DNA from: Sediminivirga luteola
GTDB taxonomy: Bacteria; Actinomycetota; Actinomycetes; Actinomycetales; Brevibacteriaceae
Assembly: GCF_014639315.1 (NCBI RefSeq)
Contig: NZ_BMFY01000003.1
Location: 248,001 to 312,000 of the forward strand
Reading direction: 5' to 3'
DNA length: 64,000 nucleotides
The first letter of the stretch is position 1, and each line of letters opens with the position of its first letter. Below the pieces are notes generated by a model, which was not told where the DNA came from, searched no databases, and saw only the letters and a list, made by a program, of their open reading frames with translations. Below are positions 43,999-52,703 of the stretch, piece after piece. The translations under genes were made by a program, and so were the position numbers.

Positions 43999-45801
43999 AT
44001 GCTGACCAGCGATCTGATCGTCCAGCGGCTGACCGAGTGGGGCGTGACGCGCGTCTTCGGGTACAGCGGAGACGGCAACAACGGCCTGATGGGGGCGCTG
44101 CAGCGCGCCGGCAGACCGGAGTTCGTCCAGGCCAGGCATGAGGAGTCGGCAGCCTTCATGGCCGCCGGGCACGCCAAGTACACCGGCGGAGCCGGGGTGG
44201 TCACGGCCACGCAGGGGCCCGGAGCGGTGCATCTGCTGACCGGGCTGTACGACGCCAAGGCCGATAGCGTGCCGGTGGTCGCGCTGGTCGGTCAGCAGGA
44301 CCGCAGCACGCTGGGCTCCGGCTATCAGCAGGAGGTGGATCTGCACACCCTGTTCCAGGACGTGGCCGCCGGATTCGCCCAGCAGCTGTCCTCGCCGGAG
44401 CAGGTGCCGATGGCGATCGACCGGGCCTTCCGGCAGGCGCTTGCCAGGCGCGGCCCGGCCATCGTGATCGTGCCGCAGGACGTCCAGGAGGCGACCGCCC
44501 CGGACATCGGGCAGGAACACGGCCAGATCCCCACCTCACCGGTCTGCGGCAGCGTGGACGCGGTGCCGCCGCCCGAGGCGCTCGCCGAGGCCGCCCGGGT
44601 GCTGTCCGGCCGGTCCCGGCTGACCGTCCTGGCCGGACAGGGCGTGGCGGGCGCTTGGCCGGAACTGGCGGAGTTCGCCGAGCACACCGGCGCCGCGATC
44701 GTGACCAGCCTGCTGGGCAAGCCGCACGTCGACGAGACGGCGCCTTTCGTGGCCGGCACCATGGGTCATCTGGGCACCCCGGAGAGCGCGGTGGCGCTGC
44801 AGGAGTGCGATGCGCTGCTGATCGCCGGCTCGGACGATCCGTGGACGGAGTACTATCCGCCGCCGGGAAGCGTGCCCGCCGTCCAGATCGACCTCGATCC
44901 GGCCCGGCTGGGCAATCGCCACCCGGTCGCGGTGGGAATCGCGGCCGATGCCGCGGCGTCGCTGCGGGCACTGACCGCCGCTCTGCCGGCCGCCGGGCAC
45001 GACGGCTGGCGCGACCGGATCCGCACCGCCGTGGAGACCGGCCGCGAGGTGGCCCGGCAGCGAGCCGAGGTGCCCACCCGCCCCGGCACCGTCAACCCCG
45101 AGGCGGTCTTCAGCCACTGGCGTCCTCACGCGGACGCCGATGACGCGGTGCTGGCCATCGACGTCGGTTCCTGCGTCTACTGGTACGTCCGGCAGCTGCG
45201 CACCCGTCCCGGGGTCCCGGCACACCTGTCCAGCACGCTGGCGAGCATGGGCTGCGCCGTGCCGTACGGGCTGGCCGCGAAGCTCGCGTGGCCGCACCGG
45301 CCGGTCTACGCCTTCGCCGGGGACGGGGCGGTCCAGATGCTCGGCATCAACGAGCTCATCACCGTCTCCCGTCTGTGGCGGCAATGGGAGGACCCGCGTT
45401 TCGTGCTCACGGTGCTGAACAACGGCGATCTTGCGGAGGTCAGCTGGGAGCAGCGGGAGATGGAGGGAATGCCCCGGTTCGCCGAGAGCCAGGATCTGCC
45501 GGTCTTCGACGTGGCCGCCTACGCCACCCAGCTCGGGCTCACCGGCGTCGCGGTGGACGACCCCGCCAAGCTGCCAGACGCCATCGGCGCCGCGGTGACG
45601 GCGGACCGCCCGGTCGTGCTCGATGTCCGCACCGATCCGGACACGCCCATGCTGCCGCCGCTCTACCAGGACCGAGAGAAGCTGCCGGGCATCCGCGAAG
45701 CGCTCGGCGGCGAGGCCGCGCCGCACCGCGAGCACGCACTGCGCCTGCTGGAGGAATACGCCGGCATCGAGCTGCGGCTGCTCGGGCTCGGCGAGTCCTA
45801 G
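43999..45801 (+). CDS. Thiamine-diphosphate enzyme, pyruvate oxidase/PoxB-like
   Basis: A 600-aa TPP enzyme. The N-terminal Pyr domain has the catalytic Glu in FVQARHEESAAFMAAGHAKY. A central domain (about residues 190-330) could hold FAD. The C-terminal PP domain has the TPP-Mg motif GDGAVQMLGINEL through VLTVLNNGD. It resembles pyruvate oxidases and the YdaP-type stress enzymes more than acetolactate synthase. It would decarboxylate pyruvate to acetate or acetyl phosphate. A GGGGGAG site precedes the ATG. Its position behind a TRAP transporter makes carboxylate metabolism plausible, but a direct link is inference. Confidence 0.85.
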   Translation: MLTSDLIVQRLTEWGVTRVFGYSGDGNNGLMGALQRAGRPEFVQARHEESAAFMAAGHAKYTGGAGVVTATQGPGAVHLLTGLYDAKADSVPVVALVGQQDRSTLGSGYQQEVDLHTLFQDVAAGFAQQLSSPEQVPMAIDRAFRQALARRGPAIVIVPQDVQEATAPDIGQEHGQIPTSPVCGSVDAVPPPEALAEAARVLSGRSRLTVLAGQGVAGAWPELAEFAEHTGAAIVTSLLGKPHVDETAPFVAGTMGHLGTPESAVALQECDALLIAGSDDPWTEYYPPPGSVPAVQIDLDPARLGNRHPVAVGIAADAAASLRALTAALPAAGHDGWRDRIRTAVETGREVARQRAEVPTRPGTVNPEAVFSHWRPHADADDAVLAIDVGSCVYWYVRQLRTRPGVPAHLSSTLASMGCAVPYGLAAKLAWPHRPVYAFAGDGAVQMLGINELITVSRLWRQWEDPRFVLTVLNNGDLAEVSWEQREMEGMPRFAESQDLPVFDVAAYATQLGLTGVAVDDPAKLPDAIGAAVTADRPVVLDVRTDPDTPMLPPLYQDREKLPGIREALGGEAAPHREHALRLLEEYAGIELRLLGLGES

Positions 45802-45812
45802 CTACGGAACCG

Positions 45813-46190
45813 TCAGCGTCCGCCGCGGCCGGCCACCGCGGTGGCGACCACCCGCCAGCCCACCAGGGTGGCGAAGTTGAGCAGGCCGGCGACGATGATG
45901 AAGGCCCCGGCGGTGCCGTCGCCGAGGAAGGCGCGGATCATCATCCCGATGAGGATGGTCGCCGCCCACAGGCCCACCCCGGTGCGCAGCGGGGAGAGCG
46001 GCTGCTGCCAGGCGCAGGTGAGCAGCCACGCCGCCGCCAGTCCGGCCAGGAACGGCCAGCTGGTCTCCGCGATGCCCACCAGGCTCATGTCCCCGCCGTG
46101 GGTCCAGTGCCCGACGATCCCGAACCCCGTCACCAGGACGAGATCGACGATGACGGCGGTGAACACATGGGAACTGCGCTTGGGTGCCAT
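45813..46190 (-). CDS. DUF3054 family membrane protein
   Basis: A 125-aa protein with four hydrophobic segments. Stretches such as DLVLVTGFGIVGHWTHGG, WPFLAGLAAAWLLTCAWQ, GVGLWAATILIGMMIRAF and GAFIIVAGLLNFATLVGWRV match the actinobacterial DUF3054 family, of unknown function. ATG at 46190 is chosen, 37 bp from the divergent dop start. It is convergent with the TPP enzyme across 11 bp. Confidence 0.8.
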   Translation of the reverse strand: MAPKRSSHVFTAVIVDLVLVTGFGIVGHWTHGGDMSLVGIAETSWPFLAGLAAAWLLTCAWQQPLSPLRTGVGLWAATILIGMMIRAFLGDGTAGAFIIVAGLLNFATLVGWRVVATAVAGRGGR

Positions 46191-46215
46191 GAGCTCAAGT
46201 CTATGAGCCAGCGCG

Positions 46216-46221
46216 TATTCT
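46216..46221 (+). promoter_or_regulatory. Probable -10 element of a leaderless dop promoter
   Basis: TATTCT lies 6 nt before the dop ATG, so transcription should begin at or near the start codon. TCAAGT 15 bp upstream is a weak -35. The TAnnnT hexamer plus 6-7 nt arrangement recurs at several genes in this window. Confidence 0.4.
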
Positions 46222-46227
46222 GGAGCG

Positions 46228-47742
46228 ATGAGCGTACACCGGATCATGGGACTCGAATCCGAGTTCGGCATCAGCCAGCCGGGACGTCCCGAGGCCAATC
46301 CCATGCGGGACTCGGCACGCGTGGTCCACGCCTACGCCGCACCGCTGGGGCTGCGCTCGGGCCAGAGCTTCTGGGACTACTCCACCGAGTCGCCGCTGGC
46401 CGACGCCCGCGGCTTCCTGATGAGCCGGCATTCGGCGGACCTGTCCCAGCTGACGCATCTGCCGGAGCTGCAGCCCGATGCCGAGTACCTCGCCAATGTA
46501 GTCCTGCCCAACGGCGCCCGCTACTACGTCGATCACGCCCATCCGGAGTACTCGGCGCCGGAGACCACCTCACCGCGGGAGGCGCTGCGCTACGACCGCG
46601 CGGGGGATCAGATCGCGGCCGCCAGCGTGCGGGCGCTGGCGGGCACCGCCGAGCCGGTGAACCTGTACAAGAACAACACCGACGGCAAGGGCGCCTCCTA
46701 CGGCACGCATGAGAACTACCTGGTGCCCCGGGAGGTGGACTTCGAGGCGCTGATCGCCGGGCTCACGCCGTTCTTCGTGACCCGGCAGATCTACACCGGC
46801 GCGGGGCGCGTCGGCCTGGGACAGGGCAGTGAGGAACCGGGCTTCCAGCTGTCCTCGCGGGCCGATTTCTTCGAGGCGGAGGTGGGCCTGGAGACCACCC
46901 TGCGCAGGCCGATCATCAACACCAGGGACGAGCCGCACGCCATCCCGGAGGAGCACCGCCGGCTGCACGTGATCATCGGCGACGCGAACCTGGCCGAGAC
47001 CGCCGGGCTGCTCAAGCTCGGCGCGACGTCCCTCGTGCTGGGACTGATCGAGCACGGCCGGGCTCCCGAGCTCGCCCTGGCAGATCCGCTCGGCAGCCTG
47101 CGCGCCGTCAGCCGGGACCTGGACTTCACCGCGCTGCTGCCGCTGGCCGGCGGCGGGGCCATGACGGCCATCGCGATCCAGCGGGAGTACCTGCGCGCGG
47201 CCGAGGAATGGTGCCGCGACACCGGTGCCGAGGACCCCGATACCGTCGAAGTGCTCCAGGAATGGGCCCGCGTGCTGCACGCCCTGGAAACCGATCCGGT
47301 GAGCCTGGCCGACAGTCTCGATTGGGCCGCCAAATACCAGCTGCTCAGCCGCTACCGCGAGCGGGAGGGCCTGAGCTGGGACGCCCCCAAGCTGGCGCTC
47401 ATCGACGTGCAGTACGCCGATGTCAGGCCGGAGCGCGGGCTGTTCCACCGGCTGGAGTCGTCCGGGGCGATCCGCCGGCTGACCGATCCGGCCGCGGTGG
47501 ACCGGGCGATGGCCCTGCCCCCGGAGGACACCCGGGCGTGGCTGCGCGGCACCGTCGCCGGCAGGTTCAGCCAGGACCTGGTCTCCGCCAGCTGGGACTC
47601 CCTGGTGTTCCAGTTCGAGGGGGAGGACCGGCTGCACCGGCTGCCCATGCTCCGGCCGGAACGGGGCACCCGCGCCCTCGTCGGCGATATCGTCGAGGCG
47701 AGCGCCGATGCCCGGGAGCTGCTGCGGCGGCTGACCGGCTAG
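46228..47742 (+). CDS. dop: Depupylase / Pup deamidase-type enzyme
   Basis: A 504-aa carboxylate-amine-ligase-fold enzyme that removes Pup from tagged proteins. The N-terminal MGLESEFGISQPG supplies the metal-binding Glu residues. A Dop-type insertion follows (PMRDSARVVHAYAAPLGLRS). NLYKNNTDGKGASYGTHENY, ADFFEAEVGLETTL and RPIINTRDEPHA are shared with PafA. Because Pup here ends in Glu, the deamidase activity would not be needed. It begins the dop-pup-prcB-prcA-pafA run. Confidence 0.94.
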   Translation: MSVHRIMGLESEFGISQPGRPEANPMRDSARVVHAYAAPLGLRSGQSFWDYSTESPLADARGFLMSRHSADLSQLTHLPELQPDAEYLANVVLPNGARYYVDHAHPEYSAPETTSPREALRYDRAGDQIAAASVRALAGTAEPVNLYKNNTDGKGASYGTHENYLVPREVDFEALIAGLTPFFVTRQIYTGAGRVGLGQGSEEPGFQLSSRADFFEAEVGLETTLRRPIINTRDEPHAIPEEHRRLHVIIGDANLAETAGLLKLGATSLVLGLIEHGRAPELALADPLGSLRAVSRDLDFTALLPLAGGGAMTAIAIQREYLRAAEEWCRDTGAEDPDTVEVLQEWARVLHALETDPVSLADSLDWAAKYQLLSRYREREGLSWDAPKLALIDVQYADVRPERGLFHRLESSGAIRRLTDPAAVDRAMALPPEDTRAWLRGTVAGRFSQDLVSASWDSLVFQFEGEDRLHRLPMLRPERGTRALVGDIVEASADARELLRRLTG

Positions 47743-47848
47743 AGCACGCGTATCCTTGAGACCAGATGTGCCGCCGGCAGCGAGTTCGCTCCCATCAGTG
47801 AGCCGCAGCGGGCAGGCACCCGCGAACCGCGAACAAGAAGAAGGAGTC

Positions 47849-48040
47849 ATGGCAGGACAGGAGCAGATCCGCAGGAATCAGCCCTCCCCCGGGCCCGAGG
47901 AGCCGGTGGAACCGCCCAAGGCCGTCACCCCGCAGATCAACACCAGCAAGGTGGACAGCGTGCTGGACGAGATCGACAGCGTCCTGGAGACGAACGCGGA
48001 GGACTTCGTGAAGAACTTCGTCCAGAAGGGCGGGGAGTAA
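47849..48040 (+). CDS. pup: Prokaryotic ubiquitin-like protein Pup
   Basis: The 63-aa disordered tag is attached through its C-terminal Glu to lysines of target proteins by PafA. The C-terminal half is conserved: [20 protein letters not shown], then [13 protein letters not shown]. The ending GGE is the ready-to-ligate form, unlike the GGQ of mycobacteria. The ATG at 47849 has an AAGGAG site. TATCCT (47751-47756) may be the -10 of a promoter with a leader of about 85 nt. Confidence 0.96.
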   Translation: MAGQEQIRRNQPSPGPEEPVEPPKAVTPQINTSKVDSVLDEIDSVLETNAEDFVKNFVQKGGE

Positions 48041-48050
48041 CAGCCAGGCC

Positions 48051-48872
48051 ATGGGCAGCACAGGATTCCCCCCACCGTTCCTGACCTCCACCACGAGCTC
48101 GTTCGCCGAGTTCGCCGCTCAGGCCGCCCCGCACGTCCTCCCGGCACGCCGGCTGGAGGGGATCGTGAGCGCTGACGCGGCCGTCACGGCCGGTCTCGCC
48201 CCGCACGGCACCACCATCGTCGCCCTGACCTACTCCGGCGGCGTGCTGATGGCAGGCGACCGGCGCGCGACCGTGGGCCACACGATCGCCTCGCGCACCA
48301 TCGAGAAGGTCTTCCCGGCCGACTCGCAGTCGGTGATCGGCATCGCCGGCACGGCGGGACTGGCGCTCGAACTGGTCCGGCTGTTCCAGCTGGAACTGGA
48401 GCACTACGAGAAGATCGAGGGCACGCCGCTGTCCCTCGAGGGCAAGGCGAACCGGCTGGCGGCGATGCTGCGCTCGAACCTCGGGCTGGCCATCCAGGGC
48501 CTGGCCGTCGTGCCGCTCTTCGCCGGCATCGGCGACGCCCGCCCGCGGATCTTCAGCTTTGACGTCACCGGCGGGCGCTATGAGGAGGTGGAGCACCACT
48601 CGGTGGGCTCCGGCTCGGGATTCGCCCGCGGCGCGCTGAAGAAGCTGTGGCGGCCCGATCTGGGCCGTACCGACGCCATCCGGGTGGCCGTCGAGGCGCT
48701 TTACGACGCGGCCGACGACGACTCCGCCACCGGTGGCCCGGACCTGGGCCGGCAGATCTTCCCGGTGGTCTACACGGTGGAGGCGGCCGGCCAGTCCCGC
48801 GCCGATGACGACCTGGTCCGGCGCACGGCTCTGGACGTGGTGGCCGCACGCGCGGAAGGGGGCCGGGCATGA
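48051..48872 (+). CDS. prcB: 20S proteasome beta subunit
   Basis: The catalytic N-terminal-threonine protease subunit. The 273-aa precursor has a propeptide of 53 residues ending in GLAPHG. Cleavage exposes T54 in [21 protein letters not shown]; the catalytic Asp and Lys are in GDRRA and [28 protein letters not shown] and [15 protein letters not shown] are family stretches. The stop overlaps prcA by 4 bp. Confidence 0.96.
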   Translation: MGSTGFPPPFLTSTTSSFAEFAAQAAPHVLPARRLEGIVSADAAVTAGLAPHGTTIVALTYSGGVLMAGDRRATVGHTIASRTIEKVFPADSQSVIGIAGTAGLALELVRLFQLELEHYEKIEGTPLSLEGKANRLAAMLRSNLGLAIQGLAVVPLFAGIGDARPRIFSFDVTGGRYEEVEHHSVGSGSGFARGALKKLWRPDLGRTDAIRVAVEALYDAADDDSATGGPDLGRQIFPVVYTVEAAGQSRADDDLVRRTALDVVAARAEGGRA

Positions 48873-49606
48873 GCACGCCGTTCTACGTCTCTCCCGAGCA
48901 GCTGATCAAGGACCGGGCGGACTTCGCCCGCAAGGGCATCGCCCGGGGACGCTCGGTCGTCGTGCTCGGCGCCGAGGCCGGCATCGTCCTGGTGGCGGAG
49001 AACCCGTCCACCGCGCTGCGCAAGATCGCGGAGATCTACGACCGGATCGGGTTCGCGGCGGTGGGCAAGTACAACGAGTTCGAGCAGCTGCGCCAGGCCG
49101 GGGTGCGCTACGCGGATCTGCGCGGCTACTCCTACGATCGCACCGACGTCTCCGCCCGCGGCCTGACGAACGCCTACGCGCAGACCCTCGCGGGCGTGTT
49201 CACCACCGAGTCCAAGCCCCTGGAGGTGGAGCTCGTCGTCGCGGAGCTCGGTGCGCAGCAGGCCGCCGACCAGCTCTACCGGATCAGCTACGACGGCTCC
49301 GTCGCCGATGAGTCCGACTGGGTCAGCATCGGCGGCGGCACCGAGCGGATCGCCCAGCTGCTCTCGGCCGAATGGTCCCCGGGACTGAGCCTGCCGCAGG
49401 CGGTCGCGCTGGGTCGCAAGGCGCTCGGCGCTTCCCGGGAGGGCACCGTCGAGGTGGACTCCCTGGAGGTCGCGCTACTGGACCGCGCGGCTCCCGGGCG
49501 GCGCACCTTCCGGCGCATCGGCCATGCCGAGCTGGCACAGCTCCTGGCGCCGGAGCGCGGTGAACCCGGCCCGCAGGACGAGCAGGCAGGGGAGCAGCCG
49601 GAGTGA
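48869..49606 (+). CDS. prcA: 20S proteasome alpha subunit
   Basis: The 245-aa subunit forms the outer rings and the gate. The N-terminal gate and H0 helix are [20 protein letters not shown], then [39 protein letters not shown] is the pocket region where ATPase C-termini dock in homologues. [20 protein letters not shown] is also typical. The acidic tail ([18 protein letters not shown]) is disordered. It is coupled to prcB and pafA by 4-bp overlaps. Confidence 0.96.
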   Translation: MSTPFYVSPEQLIKDRADFARKGIARGRSVVVLGAEAGIVLVAENPSTALRKIAEIYDRIGFAAVGKYNEFEQLRQAGVRYADLRGYSYDRTDVSARGLTNAYAQTLAGVFTTESKPLEVELVVAELGAQQAADQLYRISYDGSVADESDWVSIGGGTERIAQLLSAEWSPGLSLPQAVALGRKALGASREGTVEVDSLEVALLDRAAPGRRTFRRIGHAELAQLLAPERGEPGPQDEQAGEQPE

Positions 49607-51030
49607 AGCGCATCTTCGGGGTCGAGACCGAGTTCGGGCTGGCCTACACCCAGCGGCAGACCCGCCGGCTCGGGCCCGAGGAGCTCGCGCGGCACATGTT
49701 CCGCAAAGTGGTCGAGTGGGGCCGCTCCTCGAACGTGTTCCTGCCCAACGGGGCCAGGCTCTACCTGGACGTCGGCTCGCATCCGGAGTACGCCACCGCG
49801 GAATGCGATTCCCTGGCGGATCTCCTGGCGCAGGACCGCGCCGGGGAGGGCATCCTGCTGGAGCTGTTGGCCGATGCGCAGGCCGCCATCGAGGCCGAAG
49901 GCCATGACGGCACCGTCCACCTGCTCAAGAACAACGCCGACTCCAGCGGGAACTCCTACGGCTGCCACGAGAACTATCTGATCCGCCGTACCGTCGAGTT
50001 CTCCCGGCTGACGACGGCCCTGCTGCCGTTCCTGGTGTCCCGCCAGCTGCTGGTGGGAGCCGGCGCCCTCATCGGCGCCGTGCCGCCGGGAACCCGGGCC
50101 GGTGAGGGCCCGGCGACCGCGACCTCCGGGCCGGTGTTCGGGTTCTCCGCACGCTCGGACTTCATGTGGGAGGGCGTCTCCTCCGCGACGACTCGTTCCA
50201 GGCCGATCATCAACGCCCGCGACGAGCCCCATGCCGATGCCGCCCTGTACCGCCGCCTGCATGTCATCGTCGGCGACTCCAACCGTTCGGAGACCACCTC
50301 GCTGCTGAAGCTCGGCTCGGCCGCTCTGGTGATCGATCTGATCGAGTCGGGCCGGCCCCTGAAGCCGTTCACTTTGAAGGACCCGATCGCCGATATCCGG
50401 CTGCTGGCCCGCGACCTGGGCTCCGAGCACCGGATGCGTCTGGCCGACGGCGGGGAGACCACGGCGGCGGACATGCTGGAGTACTTCCTGGGCGAGGCCG
50501 CGGATCTGGTCGCGCGCGGTGACCACTCGCTCGGCGACGACGCGCTGGCCGTCCGTGTGATCGACCTGTGGCAGCGGACCCTGACCGCCGTGCGCACCGG
50601 CGACTGGGATCCGGTGGCGACCGAGATCGACTGGGCCATCAAGCGTCGCTTGTTCGCCCGGTACCAGCAGCGGCTCGGCCTGGACCCCGGCGACTTCGGC
50701 GACCCCCGGCTGACCCGGCTGGACCTGGCCTACCACGATCTCACCCCCGGTGCCGGGATCTTCGGCGGGCTGGAGGAGGCGGGCCTCGCCGCCAGGCTCA
50801 CGGAGCCGGCCACGGTCGCCCGCGCCGCCGATGTGCCGCCGCAGACCACCCGGGCGCGGCTGCGCGGGGAGTTCATCCGACGGGCGCACGAGCAGCAGCT
50901 CGATTTCACCGTCGACTGGGTGCACCTGCGACTGAACGACCGGGCGCAGCGGGCCGTCGTCTGCAAGGATCCGTTCCAGAGCGAAGACGAGCGGGTCGAC
51001 CGTCTGCTGGCACTCATGTCGGACGCGTAG
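49603..51030 (+). CDS. pafA: Pup--protein ligase
   Basis: It phosphorylates the C-terminal Glu of Pup and joins it to lysines of target proteins. The 475-aa protein begins [19 protein letters not shown] (GTG start, with a GTGA overlap with prcA), without the loop insertion seen in Dop. Further motifs are NGARLYLDVGSHPEYATAEC, HLLKNNADSSGNSYGCHENY and RPIINARDEPHADAALYRRL. A C-terminal domain follows. Confidence 0.95.
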   Translation: MKRIFGVETEFGLAYTQRQTRRLGPEELARHMFRKVVEWGRSSNVFLPNGARLYLDVGSHPEYATAECDSLADLLAQDRAGEGILLELLADAQAAIEAEGHDGTVHLLKNNADSSGNSYGCHENYLIRRTVEFSRLTTALLPFLVSRQLLVGAGALIGAVPPGTRAGEGPATATSGPVFGFSARSDFMWEGVSSATTRSRPIINARDEPHADAALYRRLHVIVGDSNRSETTSLLKLGSAALVIDLIESGRPLKPFTLKDPIADIRLLARDLGSEHRMRLADGGETTAADMLEYFLGEAADLVARGDHSLGDDALAVRVIDLWQRTLTAVRTGDWDPVATEIDWAIKRRLFARYQQRLGLDPGDFGDPRLTRLDLAYHDLTPGAGIFGGLEEAGLAARLTEPATVARAADVPPQTTRARLRGEFIRRAHEQQLDFTVDWVHLRLNDRAQRAVVCKDPFQSEDERVDRLLALMSDA

Positions 51031-51068
51031 ACTTGGGCGCGACCATTCATCGTTGGAAGGACAACTGC

Positions 51069-52031
51069 GTGCGGACTCGCATCCTGGGTGCCGTCGCGGC
51101 CGTGGCTCTCGTGCTGAGCGGCTGCGGCTCGGACGACACCGACGCCTCGCCCGAAGCGGAACAGCCGACCCCCATCGCCGTCGAGGACGCCAGCTCCACC
51201 TCGCTGGACGAGGTGACCGTCGAAGGCGAGCCCGGCGAACGGCCGGAGGTGAGCTTCGAGGCGCCGCTCGTGATCGAGGGCTCCGAGCACACCGTGGTCC
51301 ATGAGGGCGATGGCGACAACGTCGGCGAGAACCAGCAGGTGACCGCCAATATGACGCTCGTGAGCGGGAACACCGGCGAGGAGCTGTCCTCCTCGTACGA
51401 GACGGGCCAGCCCTCCGGCTTCCCCACCGACACCGAGCAGATCAGCCAGAGCCTCTACGACGCCGTGATGGAGGTGCCGGTGGGCAGCCGCGTGCTGCTC
51501 AGCTACAACGGCCCGGCCCGTCAGGGCGAGGTCACCCAGACGCTCATTTACGTCATCGACATCACCGGTGCCGAGGAGATCCCGGAGCCGTTGAGCCGCG
51601 CCGAGGGCGAAGAGGTCGATCCGGTCGAGGGCCTGCCAGAGGTCAGCCGGGGCGAGGACGGCCAGCCGAGCATCTCCACCCCGGAGGGCGATGCGCCGGG
51701 CGAGCTGACCGTGGAGCCGACCATCCAGGGCGATGGCCCGGAGATCACCGAGGGTCAGACGGTCACGGTGCACTACACCGGCTGGCTGTGGGACGGCGGC
51801 GAGCAATTCGACAGCAGCTGGGAGCGCGGCGAGCCGTTCGTCGTCCAGGACGTGCCCAACGGCCCCGTCATCGAGGGCTGGAACCAGGCGCTGCTGGGCC
51901 AGAACGTCGGCAGCCAGATCCTGGTGGTCATCCCGCCGGAGCAGGGCTACGGCGAGGCGGGCGCGGGGGAGAACATCCCGCCGAACGCCACGCTCGTCTT
52001 CGTGATCGACATCCTCTCCAGCGTCGGCTGA
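51069..52031 (+). CDS. FKBP-type peptidyl-prolyl isomerase lipoprotein with two FKBP-like domains
   Basis: A 320-aa exported lipoprotein with the lipobox LVLSGC (about residue 19). The N-terminal FKBP-like domain (about residues 60-165) is degenerate, with VPVGSRVLLSYNGP but few active-site aromatics. The C-terminal domain is canonical: TVTVHYTGWLWDGGEQFDSS, VIEGWNQALLGQNVGSQILV and PPEQGYGEAGAGENIPPNAT, ending FVIDILSSVG. It probably folds secreted proteins. The start is GTG at 51069 with GGAAGGA upstream. FKBP genes commonly follow pafA in actinobacteria. Confidence 0.92.
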   Translation: MRTRILGAVAAVALVLSGCGSDDTDASPEAEQPTPIAVEDASSTSLDEVTVEGEPGERPEVSFEAPLVIEGSEHTVVHEGDGDNVGENQQVTANMTLVSGNTGEELSSSYETGQPSGFPTDTEQISQSLYDAVMEVPVGSRVLLSYNGPARQGEVTQTLIYVIDITGAEEIPEPLSRAEGEEVDPVEGLPEVSRGEDGQPSISTPEGDAPGELTVEPTIQGDGPEITEGQTVTVHYTGWLWDGGEQFDSSWERGEPFVVQDVPNGPVIEGWNQALLGQNVGSQILVVIPPEQGYGEAGAGENIPPNATLVFVIDILSSVG

Positions 52032-52149
52032 GCCGGCGTGAGCGCCTCACATCAGCCATATGTGAGCGGAACCTGAGCCATAGCTCAGGCCCATGTCTGA
52101 AGCCCATATCGCGGGCGGCGACGTCCCGCCCGCGCAGAAAGGAGCGCCC

Positions 52150-52530
52150 GTGAGCCCCGAGCGCAGCAAGCCCCAGATCGATTTCCCCGGCGAACAGCCG
52201 CCGGCCGAACTCCAGATCACCGATGAGATCGTCGGTGACGGCCCCGAAGCAAAGGCCGGCGATACGATCTCCGCGCACTACGTGGGCGTGGCCTTCTCCA
52301 CCGGTGAGGAGTTCGACGCCTCCTGGAACCGCGGTCAGCCGCTCGAGTTCACCCTGGGGGTGGGCATGGTCATCGCCGGCTGGGACCAGGGCATGCAGGG
52401 GATGAAAGTGGGCGGCCGGCGGAAGCTGGTCATCCCGCCCCACCTGGCCTACGGCGACCGCGGCGCCGGCGGCGTCATCGCCCCGGGCGAGACGCTGATC
52501 TTCGTCGTGGATCTCGTCGCAGTCCGCTAA
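52150..52530 (+). CDS. FKBP-type peptidyl-prolyl isomerase, cytoplasmic
   Basis: A 126-aa single-domain FKBP. ISAHYVGVAFSTGEEFDASW, VIAGWDQGMQGMKVGGRRKL and PHLAYGDRGAGGVIAPGETL carry the aromatic active-site residues, and IFVVDLVAV ends the domain. GTG at 52150 is chosen because AAAGGAG lies 6 nt upstream. An ATG at 52093 would add 19 residues but lacks a ribosome site. There is no signal peptide. Confidence 0.9.
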   Translation: MSPERSKPQIDFPGEQPPAELQITDEIVGDGPEAKAGDTISAHYVGVAFSTGEEFDASWNRGQPLEFTLGVGMVIAGWDQGMQGMKVGGRRKLVIPPHLAYGDRGAGGVIAPGETLIFVVDLVAVR

Positions 52531-52703
52531 GGCGCCCGCCGCTGCCGGCGGCACTCGTGCACTCCGGTTCGACCTGGTGGACGGGCGCCGCTATCTGGTC
52601 AGTGTCGGCGACGATGAGTCCGCCGCCGGCCGGATCGTGGCGGCGTTGGACGAGGACGGCTCCGCAGCGCCGTCGAATGCGCCGATCTGTCGCTGAGCCG
52701 GCC

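Noticed and set aside
41889..44258. Open frame of 789 codons on the minus strand
   Set aside because: Antisense of the TRAP permease; Asp/His/Gln/Arg-rich junk composition, no membrane or enzyme motifs.
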